64,000 nt of DNA, taken from positions 27,566 to 91,565 of IMG/VR virus record IMGVR_UViG_3300020451_002162. One strand, given 5' to 3'. Of this stretch, positions 43,481-53,319 are shown one piece after another. A program made the position numbers and the translations under genes. The stretch's first letter is position 1, and each line of letters begins with the position of its first letter. The stretch is from a virus. The notes under the pieces were generated by a model. The model saw only the letters and a program-made list of their open reading frames with translations, was not told the origin of the DNA and did not search any database.

Positions 43481-44240
43481 AGAAAAACAGCAAATCATAA
43501 AAAAGCTGTACGAAAAAGAAAATAAAAGTTTCGCAGATATAGCGAATGAATATGGGACTTACGCCAATAAAATAAGAAGGGACGCTATAAAATATAATAT
43601 AAAAATAAAAAATAAAAGCGAAGCCCAAAAATCTGCACTAGCTACAGGAAAAACCCAACATCCAACTAAGGGTAAGACAAGAACAGATGTAGAAAAAAAC
43701 AATATTGGTATGGGGGTTTATAATGCTTGGAAAAATACCGATGAAGAAACTTTAGAAAAAAGAAAAAAGAAAAGCATTGAAAACTGGCAAAAAATAGACA
43801 AAAACAAAAAAGAAAATATGTTAACTCAAGCTAATAGGGCTGTTAGGCTGGCTAGTAAAACAGGCTCTAAATTGGAAAAATTCTTTTTAACAGAATTAAT
43901 AGACAAAGGTTATAGGGTTGAATTACACAAACAACAGGTTTTAGGAAATACAAGACTTGAAATTGACCTTTTTCTTCCTACTATGAATATAGCAATAGAG
44001 GTTGACGGTCCTTCACATTTTGAAGAAATATGGGGTGCTGAAAACCTAAAAAAAAATCAGAACTATGATAGAAAGAAAACAGGACTAATATTAGGAAGAG
44101 GCTGGTACTTGATAAGAGTAAAGCAGCATAAAGATTTTTCTAAGTCCTATGCAAATATTTTGCTAAATAAATTATTGCAAGAAATATCAAACATTAAATC
44201 TAGTAAAAGTAATATTAAAGAAATTTTCATAGAGGAATAA
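43452..44240 (+). CDS. Vsr/DUF559-like nuclease with HTH N-terminus
   Basis: 262 aa from ATG 43452; a longer frame begins 81 bases upstream but inside the previous gene. N-terminal HTH (LSDKEKQQIIKKLYEKENKSFADIANEYG), a basic middle region, and a PD-(D/E)XK core RLEIDLFLPTMNIAIEVDGPSH (about 166-186) with RGWYLIRVKQ as the terminal strand. Similar core to the 134-aa nuclease at 26394. Architecture fits a free-standing homing-type endonuclease. Inserted at the end of the sugar cluster. Confidence 0.72.
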   Translation: MKIYKNLSDKEKQQIIKKLYEKENKSFADIANEYGTYANKIRRDAIKYNIKIKNKSEAQKSALATGKTQHPTKGKTRTDVEKNNIGMGVYNAWKNTDEETLEKRKKKSIENWQKIDKNKKENMLTQANRAVRLASKTGSKLEKFFLTELIDKGYRVELHKQQVLGNTRLEIDLFLPTMNIAIEVDGPSHFEEIWGAENLKKNQNYDRKKTGLILGRGWYLIRVKQHKDFSKSYANILLNKLLQEISNIKSSKSNIKEIFIEE

Positions 44241-44241
44241 A

Positions 44242-44970
44242 ATGGCTAAAAAGCAAACTAAAGCACAGAAGGCAGAAGATGTAGTAGAACAAAAAGAGCA
44301 GGAAATTACAAAGCCTGACATCAATTCATTAGAGTGGAATGACTATGTATTAGGTCTGTTGTCTGAGGAAGAAAAAATCTCTGGCAATCCTACCACAGAT
44401 GGACTAAGAAGAATATTTGAAATAGCTCTAGATTGCACCATTATCGATTCAACCTCCGAAGTAGTACAATCCCCTAGCCCAGATAACGAAAAGAGGGCTA
44501 CTGTGGTTCATTCTCTGAACTATATTTTAAATGATGGATCATTGCCAGCAGAACTTAGAGCAAGGGCTGTAAACGGCGCTGCGGACGTATACTGGGGCAA
44601 CTGTGACAAAGTATATAGAAATCATCCTGTAGCTGTAGCAGAAACAAGAGCAGAAGGCAGGGCTTTAAGAAGAGGGCTTAAATTAAGGAAAGTTATAGCA
44701 GCTGAAGAGGTGGCCAATGAAATCGAAGATGACCCAGATGGTATCACTGTTTCTAAAATTACAAATAATCAAATTAATTTCATTGACGTTCTGTCTAAAA
44801 GACTTAATATAAATGTAAATAATATGTTAACAATTAAAAATATTACAGAGTCTATATACAATGTATCGCATAAAGATGCTGTGGTTTTAATTAGAGACTT
44901 ATCAAAATATCAACAAAATATATCAGATATACCAAATAATATTGTAGGGTATGATTCTTCATGGAAATAG
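44242..44970 (+). CDS. Hypothetical protein with basic helical core
   Basis: 242 aa. Lys/Glu-rich start, then GNPTTDGLRRIFEIALDCTI and HPVAVAETRAEGRALRRGLKLRKVIAAEEV. The TRAEGRALRR element resembles the A(E/V)TRA(I/L)GRAL segment of single-strand annealing proteins (Rad52/Erf/Sak types), but the rest does not clearly match, so this is tentative. C-terminal part is helical and could be a protein-interaction domain. Location next to nuclease genes is compatible. Confidence 0.55.
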   Translation: MAKKQTKAQKAEDVVEQKEQEITKPDINSLEWNDYVLGLLSEEEKISGNPTTDGLRRIFEIALDCTIIDSTSEVVQSPSPDNEKRATVVHSLNYILNDGSLPAELRARAVNGAADVYWGNCDKVYRNHPVAVAETRAEGRALRRGLKLRKVIAAEEVANEIEDDPDGITVSKITNNQINFIDVLSKRLNINVNNMLTIKNITESIYNVSHKDAVVLIRDLSKYQQNISDIPNNIVGYDSSWK

Positions 44971-44983
44971 AGGTAAAAATATT

Positions 44984-45304
44984 ATGAAAGCCAAATATAA
45001 AGTAGGCGATAAGCTTGAGTTTGAATTAGATGGTGCTGGACAGAAAGAACTTTTTAAAGAAATTGCCAGTATTCAAGAAATTTTTGGAGAAACTAAGTGT
45101 GGTATATGTGGCTCTGAAAATATTAAATTTGTCGTAAGAGTTGTAGACGACAACGAATACTATGAATTACGTTGCATGGATTGCGGAGCTGTTCTTTCTT
45201 ATGGTCAACATAAAAAAGGCGGAACACTATTTCCTAAAAGAAAAGATGCTGATGGTACTTGGATGCCTAATAACGGATGGTATAAATACCAAGCAAATAA
45301 ATAG
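44984..45304 (+). CDS. Zinc-ribbon protein
   Basis: 106 aa from ATG 44984, preceded by AGAGGT; an upstream in-frame ATG (44951) lies inside the previous gene and is less likely. An N-terminal SH3-like beta stretch (KAKYKVGDKLEFEL) is followed by CGICG ... CMDCG (about residues 39-43 and 69-73), a classic zinc ribbon, and an aromatic NNGWYKY end. Last + strand gene before the strand switch; its stop is 2 bases from the stop of the facing giant gene. Confidence 0.72.
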   Translation: MKAKYKVGDKLEFELDGAGQKELFKEIASIQEIFGETKCGICGSENIKFVVRVVDDNEYYELRCMDCGAVLSYGQHKKGGTLFPKRKDADGTWMPNNGWYKYQANK

Positions 45305-45306
45305 TA

Positions 45307-48300
45307 TTAAGACAAAGGTATTGTAGAAGTATTTGGCTCTGCACCGTCGAATAGATATGTTTGTGAGTCAAACACGGATGCTCCGAAACCACAATCCTGA
45401 TTTAATTTATAAGTTACAACTGTTCCCCAATTACCGTGATCTTGATCAACTACGGGAATTACTTGTATCTCATTCGACTCCAAAAATTCAGAAGGAGACA
45501 ACGTTACTCGACCTCTAACATCGTTTATATTGCACGCTCCACTTTTACTCATGATAAGGTCAGCCTGACCTATGGAGGTGCCGTCTAGAAAATACAAGCG
45601 ATAGGAAGGATAAACACTACCATCAGGATCAACTACCATATTAGCACTAGAAAATACTGTTGATCCATTCCATACAATGTCTAAATTGTCATCAGTAATT
45701 GCGTTCGCATTACAAATCTCAACAACGTATCCCCGGCTATTACCCTCGATCGCTTCTGCTGAACTCTGAACAGGTTTAAAGTCATAAGGTATCCATTCCC
45801 AAGGTTCTTGCGATGTCAATATTGTCTTATTTGTTTGTTCAATTTTATCATTACTACCAAAAAATCCTCTAAAAATCATTTCGTTCATCATTTGATAGAA
45901 AGGTGGAGTATCTACATATTCACCATCATGATCTACGCATCTCCAACAATAAAAATCTGCAGCTAAATCATAATTTGTACTAGGGGGTATTACACTTGTT
46001 CCTAATCCTCCATCACTAGTTGGTAAATATCTTTTAAATCTTTGATCATGAGATTTTAGTTTTCTAGGAGGCATTACTCTAAATTTCATATATACAGGCT
46101 TGCCAAAATCTATTACTTCTTTTAGTTGATAATCAATATATGTTGACCCTAAAGCAGCAGGACGTTCATAAAAATCTTCCCAAGCAAATAAAGTATCATT
46201 AAAACTCTCCCCATATCCAAACATCATTTTGTTTATATCTACTTGACTAGTAGATGTACTACCAATAGATATGTCTACCATATTACTAAAATTTAACGTA
46301 GGATCAACTTGCAACCAAGCATTTTTAATTTCTTGTTGTTTGGTATCTGTATATTCTATAAGATAGTTCCCGCCGTTACGATCAGTTAGCTTAACTTGTC
46401 CCGTGTCTTTATCTGGAATAGCATAATTGCTGAAATTATTATCAAGCGGACTCATTTGACTATCTTCAATCAAAACAGTACCTTGAACAGATCGATTGAT
46501 AGGCAGAACTTGAAGTTCTGTAGACACAGGTATTTTTACACTCATTTCATTACTAACAAAACAGCCGTTTTCTGGATCTATATGTATCCAATAAAGATCT
46601 GTGTCATTATACTTAATTTCAATACCGCCATTAGCAAATAATGCAAGTCCGGATATATGAGCAGCAACTGTTGTGCTAGTAGTAGCTATACCAGAGGCAT
46701 GAAAAATATCATCTGCTTCTTTCTTTTTTGCAACAATTCTTTGTTTAACATTCATCGCAGGACAGTCTTCAAAATTATAGTCATTACTACTATAACATTT
46801 GATAGGATCTGCAGAAAGAGTATTATAAAAAGCATTTAACGCTCTGATGTTATTCCCATCCATAGCTTCTGTTATATTGTTGTAGATATAATCCCCAGTA
46901 CCAGTAATTTCATCATAAAAATCAATCATCCGAGAATAATTATCTGAATCAAATCTCACAACCTTATTATTGAAATTAAGGTCAGCATCGATAGTAATTG
47001 TCCCAGTATCTGCTATGTTTATGTCTTCTTGATTGAAAAGTTTGTTGGTTTTAATCTCTATAAAATCTTGCTGCGCTAATTGTTCAAGAGCTAAATAAAT
47101 CGGCTGATATGTATTATTTATATCAACAGATTTAAACTCATCATAATTTTTAGGATCTGGTGTTGTATTAGCATCATAAGCAGTTCTTTCTAATAAAGAG
47201 AATTCTTTAGATACTACATCGGTACTATAAAGTCCTATGTCTTCAATACTATAACGATATGCTCTTAGCTTGTCTCCTAACGAATCTGATTGATTAAAAG
47301 TAAAATATGTCCCATTATTTAAATTAAAATTAAAATATTTATAGTAATCATTAACACTATTATTAGCTTGTTCGTATAAAGAAAATGATTCATTTATCTT
47401 TTGTTCTGTATCTAATTTTCCGGGTCTAACTACATCTGTTCCATAGCCAATAGAACCTTCAGCAGTAGCAGTACTGTAACTATTGTAATTATTAGTTCTT
47501 AGTCCTTGTTTGTGCTCTTCCATAGGCCACTTATATATGTTATCAATATTTGATGTCCAATCAGATTTATTGTCTGAAGTGTTATATGTAGGATTAAACA
47601 CTAAAATACTATTACAGCTCGTAGCGGGCAAACCTAAACGACCTTCGGGATAAACAGGCTCTTCAAAGCTAAGTATGGTTTTATAACCAGCATTTGTAGC
47701 TATTAAAGATTTATTAGTAATTACGGCTTCTGTATTAGACCCGTCTAAAACTGTTTGACCAATATCAAAAAAGTAGTATCCTCTATAACCATCAATAATA
47801 ATGTGCTTAGTAGTAATATCCGATGTACTACTTTCCTCCTCAGGAAGACCTGGTGGAGGTGGAGGTGGAGGTGCTCCACCATCTCCAGCTGAGTCGTCCT
47901 CCTCCTCAGCAGGTGCTATCTCTTGTAAACGCAGTCTTAACCATTCAGTAGCTGAAGGAGCTAAGGTTTCAACTATCCATGTATTATTATTAAGAAAATC
48001 TCTGGATGATGTATTACTTGCTGTCTGGGCATCCCCAACATCTTGTAATTCCGCTCCAGTTGGAATGTTGTTCGTTATACTAATATTATTTTGAGTATAA
48101 TATGATGTGTTTTTTATAGTTGTGGTTCTTATTATGGGATTTATTGCTTCGGATTCTGCATCATAATCTGGCTCAGAGTTTATTGTAACTTCAATATTTG
48201 GATTACTTGAGTAGGACAAAGTATTGAATGCTTGTCCCTCAGAACTTGTGTCGTTATCAAAAGAAGTGTGTCCTATTTTATGATTAATTTTAAAAATCTC

Positions 48301-51300
48301 AGATCCATCAGAATTAGATAAAAATGACACCCAGCTATCTGGTCGTACCAACCAATAACCATTATATGTTACATCCGATTGTTTGGTTAATTTAACTACA
48401 TCTCCAGCTTTTAGTTGAACTGTTTTATTCTGTTCGTCTGGGTGTGTATCTGATTTGATTGTTACTGTTACCTCTGGTGTGCCTGCCAGAGTAGTGACTT
48501 CTTCATCTATAATATAGTTGCAGTTAATTATATCTAGATCAGATGGGTATGAAAGTTTTTTATAATAAAAAGAACCAAGTCCTGAAAATACACTGTGTTT
48601 ATGTAATTTAACATATATTAACTCTTCTGTTTTTCCTGCAGGAGTATTATTGTAACTAAATATAGGAACTTCACTTACATACCAAGCCGATTTATTATTG
48701 CTTAATCCAACAACTACAGTATCAGATTTGCCAAAACTAAAATTTCTATATACAGGACGATAATACTGTCTATTTAAATCAGCTACTCTTTGTGCAATGG
48801 CTTGTCTAATGAAATATCCAACAATTGGGTCGTTAATGCCTCCATTACCATAAAAAGTGCTCAAAGTTATAAGACCATTCATAGCACCTAATCCAGTTGT
48901 CACTCCAAAAAAACTAGCAACAAGCAACAAATAACTAAGTAAGTTTGGAAATCCCACTAAATCTGCAAGAGTATCTCCTAGTAAGTCGTTTAAAGCATCA
49001 TAGTACGAACAATCAGAAACACCTGTTATATATTTATATGGGGCATTAATGTTAATACTAGGGACTATTTTCTTATTTGGTTTAAATATGTAATTAAAAG
49101 GACCGAGACTGTTTTGCACATAATCTCTTTTTTTGTAATCTATTTTGCCTAGAGTGTCTTTTCTATGATAATCAGGCTCATCATCAACATGTACAATCAA
49201 CTCCCAGTTACATAAACTATTATTTATAGTATTAGATGTTGTTCTTTTATCGGTGCTTTTTAAATTAGATAAAATATCATTAGATAGTAGATTATCCATA
49301 ATAGTAGTTCTATAATCAAATGGATTCAGAACATCTACTCTTAGTTTAGCTTTTAAGCTGCCTAATTTTTTACCTCTAAATTTACTTAAAGAAAATTTGC
49401 TGTTTAGCTTACTATTATTTTTAATAGCATTAATCATAACAAGATAACTGTTATCTAGACCTTCTAGACTAATATATGGATAGCCTCCATCAGCACCTTC
49501 TGAACCTGCCCAAGTGTCTCCCAGTCGACTGCTAGCACACAGCGTGGGAGGCAGCTTTTCTTCGTTGTTATGATCTAGTAAATTAGAACTAGTAGACTGA
49601 TGTGGCATTTCCATCCCAATGGAGGCTTCACTATTATATTTTTCTCTAGTCTGTCCCATAGTGTATTTATTGTAAAAATCTGAAAACCTTAACACATAAT
49701 TAGGTTGATAGTTTTTAATAGATTCTAAATTAAGCAAACATATCTTGCCAAAAGCATGTATTTTCTCTAGGTCTGTTATATATTTTTGCATAGCAGGTGT
49801 GGATTCTACCGTCCCTTGATCTATCATACTATATGTATTTTGATATGGTGTCTCTTCTTCTCCATGATACATTTCTAGTATAAATCTTAAATTTTGTGGA
49901 TTCTGATAGTTAAGGAAATTTAAATTTACTTCAATATTTTTGATTAGCTTTTCCAAAGATTCTGATTCATAAAGATCGTAACTCTCTTCAAGTTCTCCTG
50001 TAGATAGTTCTTCGTCATAACCAGAAGATGTAGAGTTGCCTCTTAAATACATAGATGCATCTTTGGCTGGGGGCCAACTACCTTCTTTATAGCCATACAA
50101 ATCTGCCTTGCGCCTGTTGTCTCCTCCTCCAAAAGTCCTTGCATCTACATATTTTTCTGGATTTATATAAATACTACTTTTTATAGTATTAAGATACGCT
50201 TTTTCGCCGCTTGGACCAGCTAGACTTGAGGAATAATATGTAGCATTAGGTCGCAAATCATAAAAACCTCTGCCGTCAAAAATATGAGTTCTGTATTTTT
50301 CTGTTCGATCTTCTAAAGCATAAGATCTATTATCTATAAAAGCATAATGTTCAGGATAAACAAAGCCTAAATTTGGCAAAAATAGACCTTTATCTAAAAG
50401 TATTTCATTTCCTGTTATGGGTAAGTTTTCTCTATAACAAAAAATACCCGTAGGGTCTAAAACAGGATTTCTTTTATCTAAAAAAAATGCTGCTCCACCA
50501 GGAATATGATCAGGTATCATGGTATTTCCAAGAATTGCTGACCTGTTGTTATAATCTCCATACGGATAAACTGGCACATCAACAGCAACTTTATCTGAAT
50601 CATTATGCCAAGTAAATTCTGTACTATTTGATGTCGTAGAACCATTTTCATCTACTTCATACGCAATAATATCTCCTCTAGTTAAATTATGTCCCCTAGT
50701 ATAAAGAACATCCAAGTCATCTGGATCTGTTAGCCACAGTGGTTTTTTTCTAAATACTTTTTCTTCATAAGTTGACGCACAATTAGGATAACAGTAACTT
50801 CTAAGATGAGAAATATTTAGCGAATATAATCCAACTGTTGTATTTCCTGGTTTATAAGTTAACTGTAAGTTTAAATCTTTAACCACTGCCTGTTTAAATA
50901 ATTGATCGTTTTGACCACTAGCATCTATAAAAAGTTTTACGTCTTTGGCTCGCAAGCACTCACTATTACCTCCGTCGTTAAAACTTATATCTCCTATATT
51001 AATAAAATGAGGAGTATCTATTAGCCACACTATTCCAGCTTTATCAAAACCGATACTATTAGCTATTCCACAATTTATTTTGCGAAATTGTATAATTCCA
51101 TCATCTCCCTGATAATTATTAGACAAATCAGCATCAAGTAGATAATTATAATGAGTAGTAAATATCACTCTGTCTACTTGACTAAAAGCTCCTACGTTTC
51201 TTGTACACTCAATCTCCCATGTTGATAAATCCTCATTACCTGCACAACTGGAAAGATATCCTCCTTCGGGGAATCCGGGCAAACTATCGACCCAGTTCCT

Positions 51301-53307
51301 TTCTGTTTGACATCCTGATGCATACATAGCAAAGCCAGGCTCAGCATCATTACTGTTATTATAAGTTCCAAACCTAAATGGAGTACCGAACACGCTAACA
51401 CTATCTAGATTATGAAACCTAAGACCATAAGGGCCTTTTTTAATTTTCCAACTATATTGAGTATCAAAGTCTGGACCTATTGGATCTTTAAAAGTGGTAT
51501 CGTCATAACTGGTTGAATAACTTGATCCTTCACTGTAATTTCGCAAATTTTCTGGAATAGACACACCCGTATGTAGATAGCCACTACCTAAATATAATAC
51601 AGTGTCATATTTAGCAGGTATTCCTGCGTCAGCATAATATAAGGTTTTATTAGTAGATCTATCTCCTTCGGCTCCGAGTATCTGAGCTTCGGTTCCTGAG
51701 CTAGTAAAATCTGTAGAGTAAGATAGAAATTTACTTGAATCTACAGAGCTAAGGCTGATTTCGTAATTATTATATAATGTATTATCAATATCGTTAGTTT
51801 CTGGATCATAATATGTACTAGCTATATTACTAAAAGTATAATGTATAAGACTACCTTCAATAGTATCCACATATACTAAATTAGTATCCTCATTAGGCTG
51901 TAGTGTTAATTCTGGAGCATATTTACTTGTTATTCTATGAAATAAAGAGATGGGATTGTCTACAGCACTTTCAGGAGATGTATTATTAATTTTTACATAT
52001 TGACTATCACTAGCTATGTTGATAATCTTACGAATAAGTTTTGCTATAGCACTAAATTGATCAGAAGCGCCTGAAAGAATGGCTCCTTCATGTATAAAAC
52101 TCCAGATAAGTGGATAGATTTTATTATAAACATCGCTATAACTATTAATAGTAACTCTATCTATTTGAGGAGCTGTGCTTAAAAAATTACATAAAAGATT
52201 AAAAGCTCTAGCCTCACGTTCTGTCATTTGACCATAACCATAAGTAATGTTATATGCGTCTTTGATAATATCAACAGCTGTTGCCTCTGCCTCTTTAACA
52301 TCTTCTCTATCATATGGATACAAAGCATGAAAAACTTCACGATAAATATTATGCAAAGATGGTGACAGGTAAGAAAAACTAGGCAAAGATCTTAGCTGTG
52401 TTCTGTCTCTGTCTACTTGATTATCATAAAAAGCAAAGGCTTCTCCATCAGGTATATATATAGAGTCTACATTATTGTCAAAAAAGCTTGGAAGATTCCA
52501 ACCTCTGTGAGCAAAGTCTGCTTCAATAGAACTTTGTCCTTTAACTTGGTAAGGAAAATTATTATCTCCAGACCCTCTAATATGTCCTAAAAAATTAATA
52601 AGTTCTTGATCTTCTGTAAATGTAATATTTGTGCCGTCTATTTGTGACCTATCTACTCCTAAATCTTTAGCTGTTCTATGATCTGTTTTCTGATAAAAAT
52701 GTCCTGATGCGATTGCTAATCCTGTATCAGGCTGTCCGTAAGGATAAAAAATAGAACCTATTGGCATATCTCTAAACACTAAACCTGTTGGCATGCTTTT
52801 CTTATACCAACATAAAATACCGTGCTGAGGCATAAAATTATTGTATTTATTTGTAAGCCTCCAATCAGATTCCATGTTTCGGTCTACTTCACTACCGTTT
52901 GTGTCTTTAGTTGTCCAAGAATTAAATTTACCAACAAATTTTATAAAACTATTAATACCCAAAGAAGGTTCTTTAAAATCTATTTTATCAATAATGCCTT
53001 TTTTATTTTGATCGCTTTGGTCTACAGTAATAAAAGCAGGATACCACATACCTGTGACATGTCTTTGTTCGGAACTATCATCATAAAGATCTTCTGTCTC
53101 GGAAATAATAGTATTCAATCCAGACATGTTGATCTCTATATCGAATGTTTTAGAACTTACATCAACTGTTGGATCCATACCGTCGTCATATATAATCTGA
53201 ATTTTATTTGAACTCAAATTTTCATATTCTACGCGATATGTCTGAAGATCGTTTAAGAAAGATTTATTGTATATGCTACATCCAGAATCTTGATTTGATC
53301 CATACAT
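45307..53307 (-). CDS. Giant virion/tail protein (2666 aa)
   Basis: One uninterrupted frame of 8 kb. No single family recognised; sequence is Asn/Asp/Ser/Tyr-rich and beta-type, like phage tail or adhesion proteins. Local features: a hydrophobic segment at about residues 1445-1475 (LSYLLLVASFFGVTTGLGAMNGLI), a DUF11-like Ig module around 1705-1800 (TTTIKNTSYYTQNNISITNNIPTG), and a Pro-rich hinge at about 1810-1822 (run of seven Pro). TAAGGA precedes the ATG by 10 bases. It follows the 2278-aa gene after 12 bases, so the - strand block is probably one operon. Confidence 0.75.
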   Translation of the reverse strand: MYGSNQDSGCSIYNKSFLNDLQTYRVEYENLSSNKIQIIYDDGMDPTVDVSSKTFDIEINMSGLNTIISETEDLYDDSSEQRHVTGMWYPAFITVDQSDQNKKGIIDKIDFKEPSLGINSFIKFVGKFNSWTTKDTNGSEVDRNMESDWRLTNKYNNFMPQHGILCWYKKSMPTGLVFRDMPIGSIFYPYGQPDTGLAIASGHFYQKTDHRTAKDLGVDRSQIDGTNITFTEDQELINFLGHIRGSGDNNFPYQVKGQSSIEADFAHRGWNLPSFFDNNVDSIYIPDGEAFAFYDNQVDRDRTQLRSLPSFSYLSPSLHNIYREVFHALYPYDREDVKEAEATAVDIIKDAYNITYGYGQMTEREARAFNLLCNFLSTAPQIDRVTINSYSDVYNKIYPLIWSFIHEGAILSGASDQFSAIAKLIRKIINIASDSQYVKINNTSPESAVDNPISLFHRITSKYAPELTLQPNEDTNLVYVDTIEGSLIHYTFSNIASTYYDPETNDIDNTLYNNYEISLSSVDSSKFLSYSTDFTSSGTEAQILGAEGDRSTNKTLYYADAGIPAKYDTVLYLGSGYLHTGVSIPENLRNYSEGSSYSTSYDDTTFKDPIGPDFDTQYSWKIKKGPYGLRFHNLDSVSVFGTPFRFGTYNNSNDAEPGFAMYASGCQTERNWVDSLPGFPEGGYLSSCAGNEDLSTWEIECTRNVGAFSQVDRVIFTTHYNYLLDADLSNNYQGDDGIIQFRKINCGIANSIGFDKAGIVWLIDTPHFINIGDISFNDGGNSECLRAKDVKLFIDASGQNDQLFKQAVVKDLNLQLTYKPGNTTVGLYSLNISHLRSYCYPNCASTYEEKVFRKKPLWLTDPDDLDVLYTRGHNLTRGDIIAYEVDENGSTTSNSTEFTWHNDSDKVAVDVPVYPYGDYNNRSAILGNTMIPDHIPGGAAFFLDKRNPVLDPTGIFCYRENLPITGNEILLDKGLFLPNLGFVYPEHYAFIDNRSYALEDRTEKYRTHIFDGRGFYDLRPNATYYSSSLAGPSGEKAYLNTIKSSIYINPEKYVDARTFGGGDNRRKADLYGYKEGSWPPAKDASMYLRGNSTSSGYDEELSTGELEESYDLYESESLEKLIKNIEVNLNFLNYQNPQNLRFILEMYHGEEETPYQNTYSMIDQGTVESTPAMQKYITDLEKIHAFGKICLLNLESIKNYQPNYVLRFSDFYNKYTMGQTREKYNSEASIGMEMPHQSTSSNLLDHNNEEKLPPTLCASSRLGDTWAGSEGADGGYPYISLEGLDNSYLVMINAIKNNSKLNSKFSLSKFRGKKLGSLKAKLRVDVLNPFDYRTTIMDNLLSNDILSNLKSTDKRTTSNTINNSLCNWELIVHVDDEPDYHRKDTLGKIDYKKRDYVQNSLGPFNYIFKPNKKIVPSININAPYKYITGVSDCSYYDALNDLLGDTLADLVGFPNLLSYLLLVASFFGVTTGLGAMNGLITLSTFYGNGGINDPIVGYFIRQAIAQRVADLNRQYYRPVYRNFSFGKSDTVVVGLSNNKSAWYVSEVPIFSYNNTPAGKTEELIYVKLHKHSVFSGLGSFYYKKLSYPSDLDIINCNYIIDEEVTTLAGTPEVTVTIKSDTHPDEQNKTVQLKAGDVVKLTKQSDVTYNGYWLVRPDSWVSFLSNSDGSEIFKINHKIGHTSFDNDTSSEGQAFNTLSYSSNPNIEVTINSEPDYDAESEAINPIIRTTTIKNTSYYTQNNISITNNIPTGAELQDVGDAQTASNTSSRDFLNNNTWIVETLAPSATEWLRLRLQEIAPAEEEDDSAGDGGAPPPPPPPGLPEEESSTSDITTKHIIIDGYRGYYFFDIGQTVLDGSNTEAVITNKSLIATNAGYKTILSFEEPVYPEGRLGLPATSCNSILVFNPTYNTSDNKSDWTSNIDNIYKWPMEEHKQGLRTNNYNSYSTATAEGSIGYGTDVVRPGKLDTEQKINESFSLYEQANNSVNDYYKYFNFNLNNGTYFTFNQSDSLGDKLRAYRYSIEDIGLYSTDVVSKEFSLLERTAYDANTTPDPKNYDEFKSVDINNTYQPIYLALEQLAQQDFIEIKTNKLFNQEDINIADTGTITIDADLNFNNKVVRFDSDNYSRMIDFYDEITGTGDYIYNNITEAMDGNNIRALNAFYNTLSADPIKCYSSNDYNFEDCPAMNVKQRIVAKKKEADDIFHASGIATTSTTVAAHISGLALFANGGIEIKYNDTDLYWIHIDPENGCFVSNEMSVKIPVSTELQVLPINRSVQGTVLIEDSQMSPLDNNFSNYAIPDKDTGQVKLTDRNGGNYLIEYTDTKQQEIKNAWLQVDPTLNFSNMVDISIGSTSTSQVDINKMMFGYGESFNDTLFAWEDFYERPAALGSTYIDYQLKEVIDFGKPVYMKFRVMPPRKLKSHDQRFKRYLPTSDGGLGTSVIPPSTNYDLAADFYCWRCVDHDGEYVDTPPFYQMMNEMIFRGFFGSNDKIEQTNKTILTSQEPWEWIPYDFKPVQSSAEAIEGNSRGYVVEICNANAITDDNLDIVWNGSTVFSSANMVVDPDGSVYPSYRLYFLDGTSIGQADLIMSKSGACNINDVRGRVTLSPSEFLESNEIQVIPVVDQDHGNWGTVVTYKLNQDCGFGASVFDSQTYLFDGAEPNTSTIPLS

Positions 53308-53319
53308 CTATTTAATTCC

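Noticed and set aside
47801-48094. + strand open frame with a poly-Gly run
   Set aside because: Shadow of the poly-Pro hinge in the 2666-aa gene.
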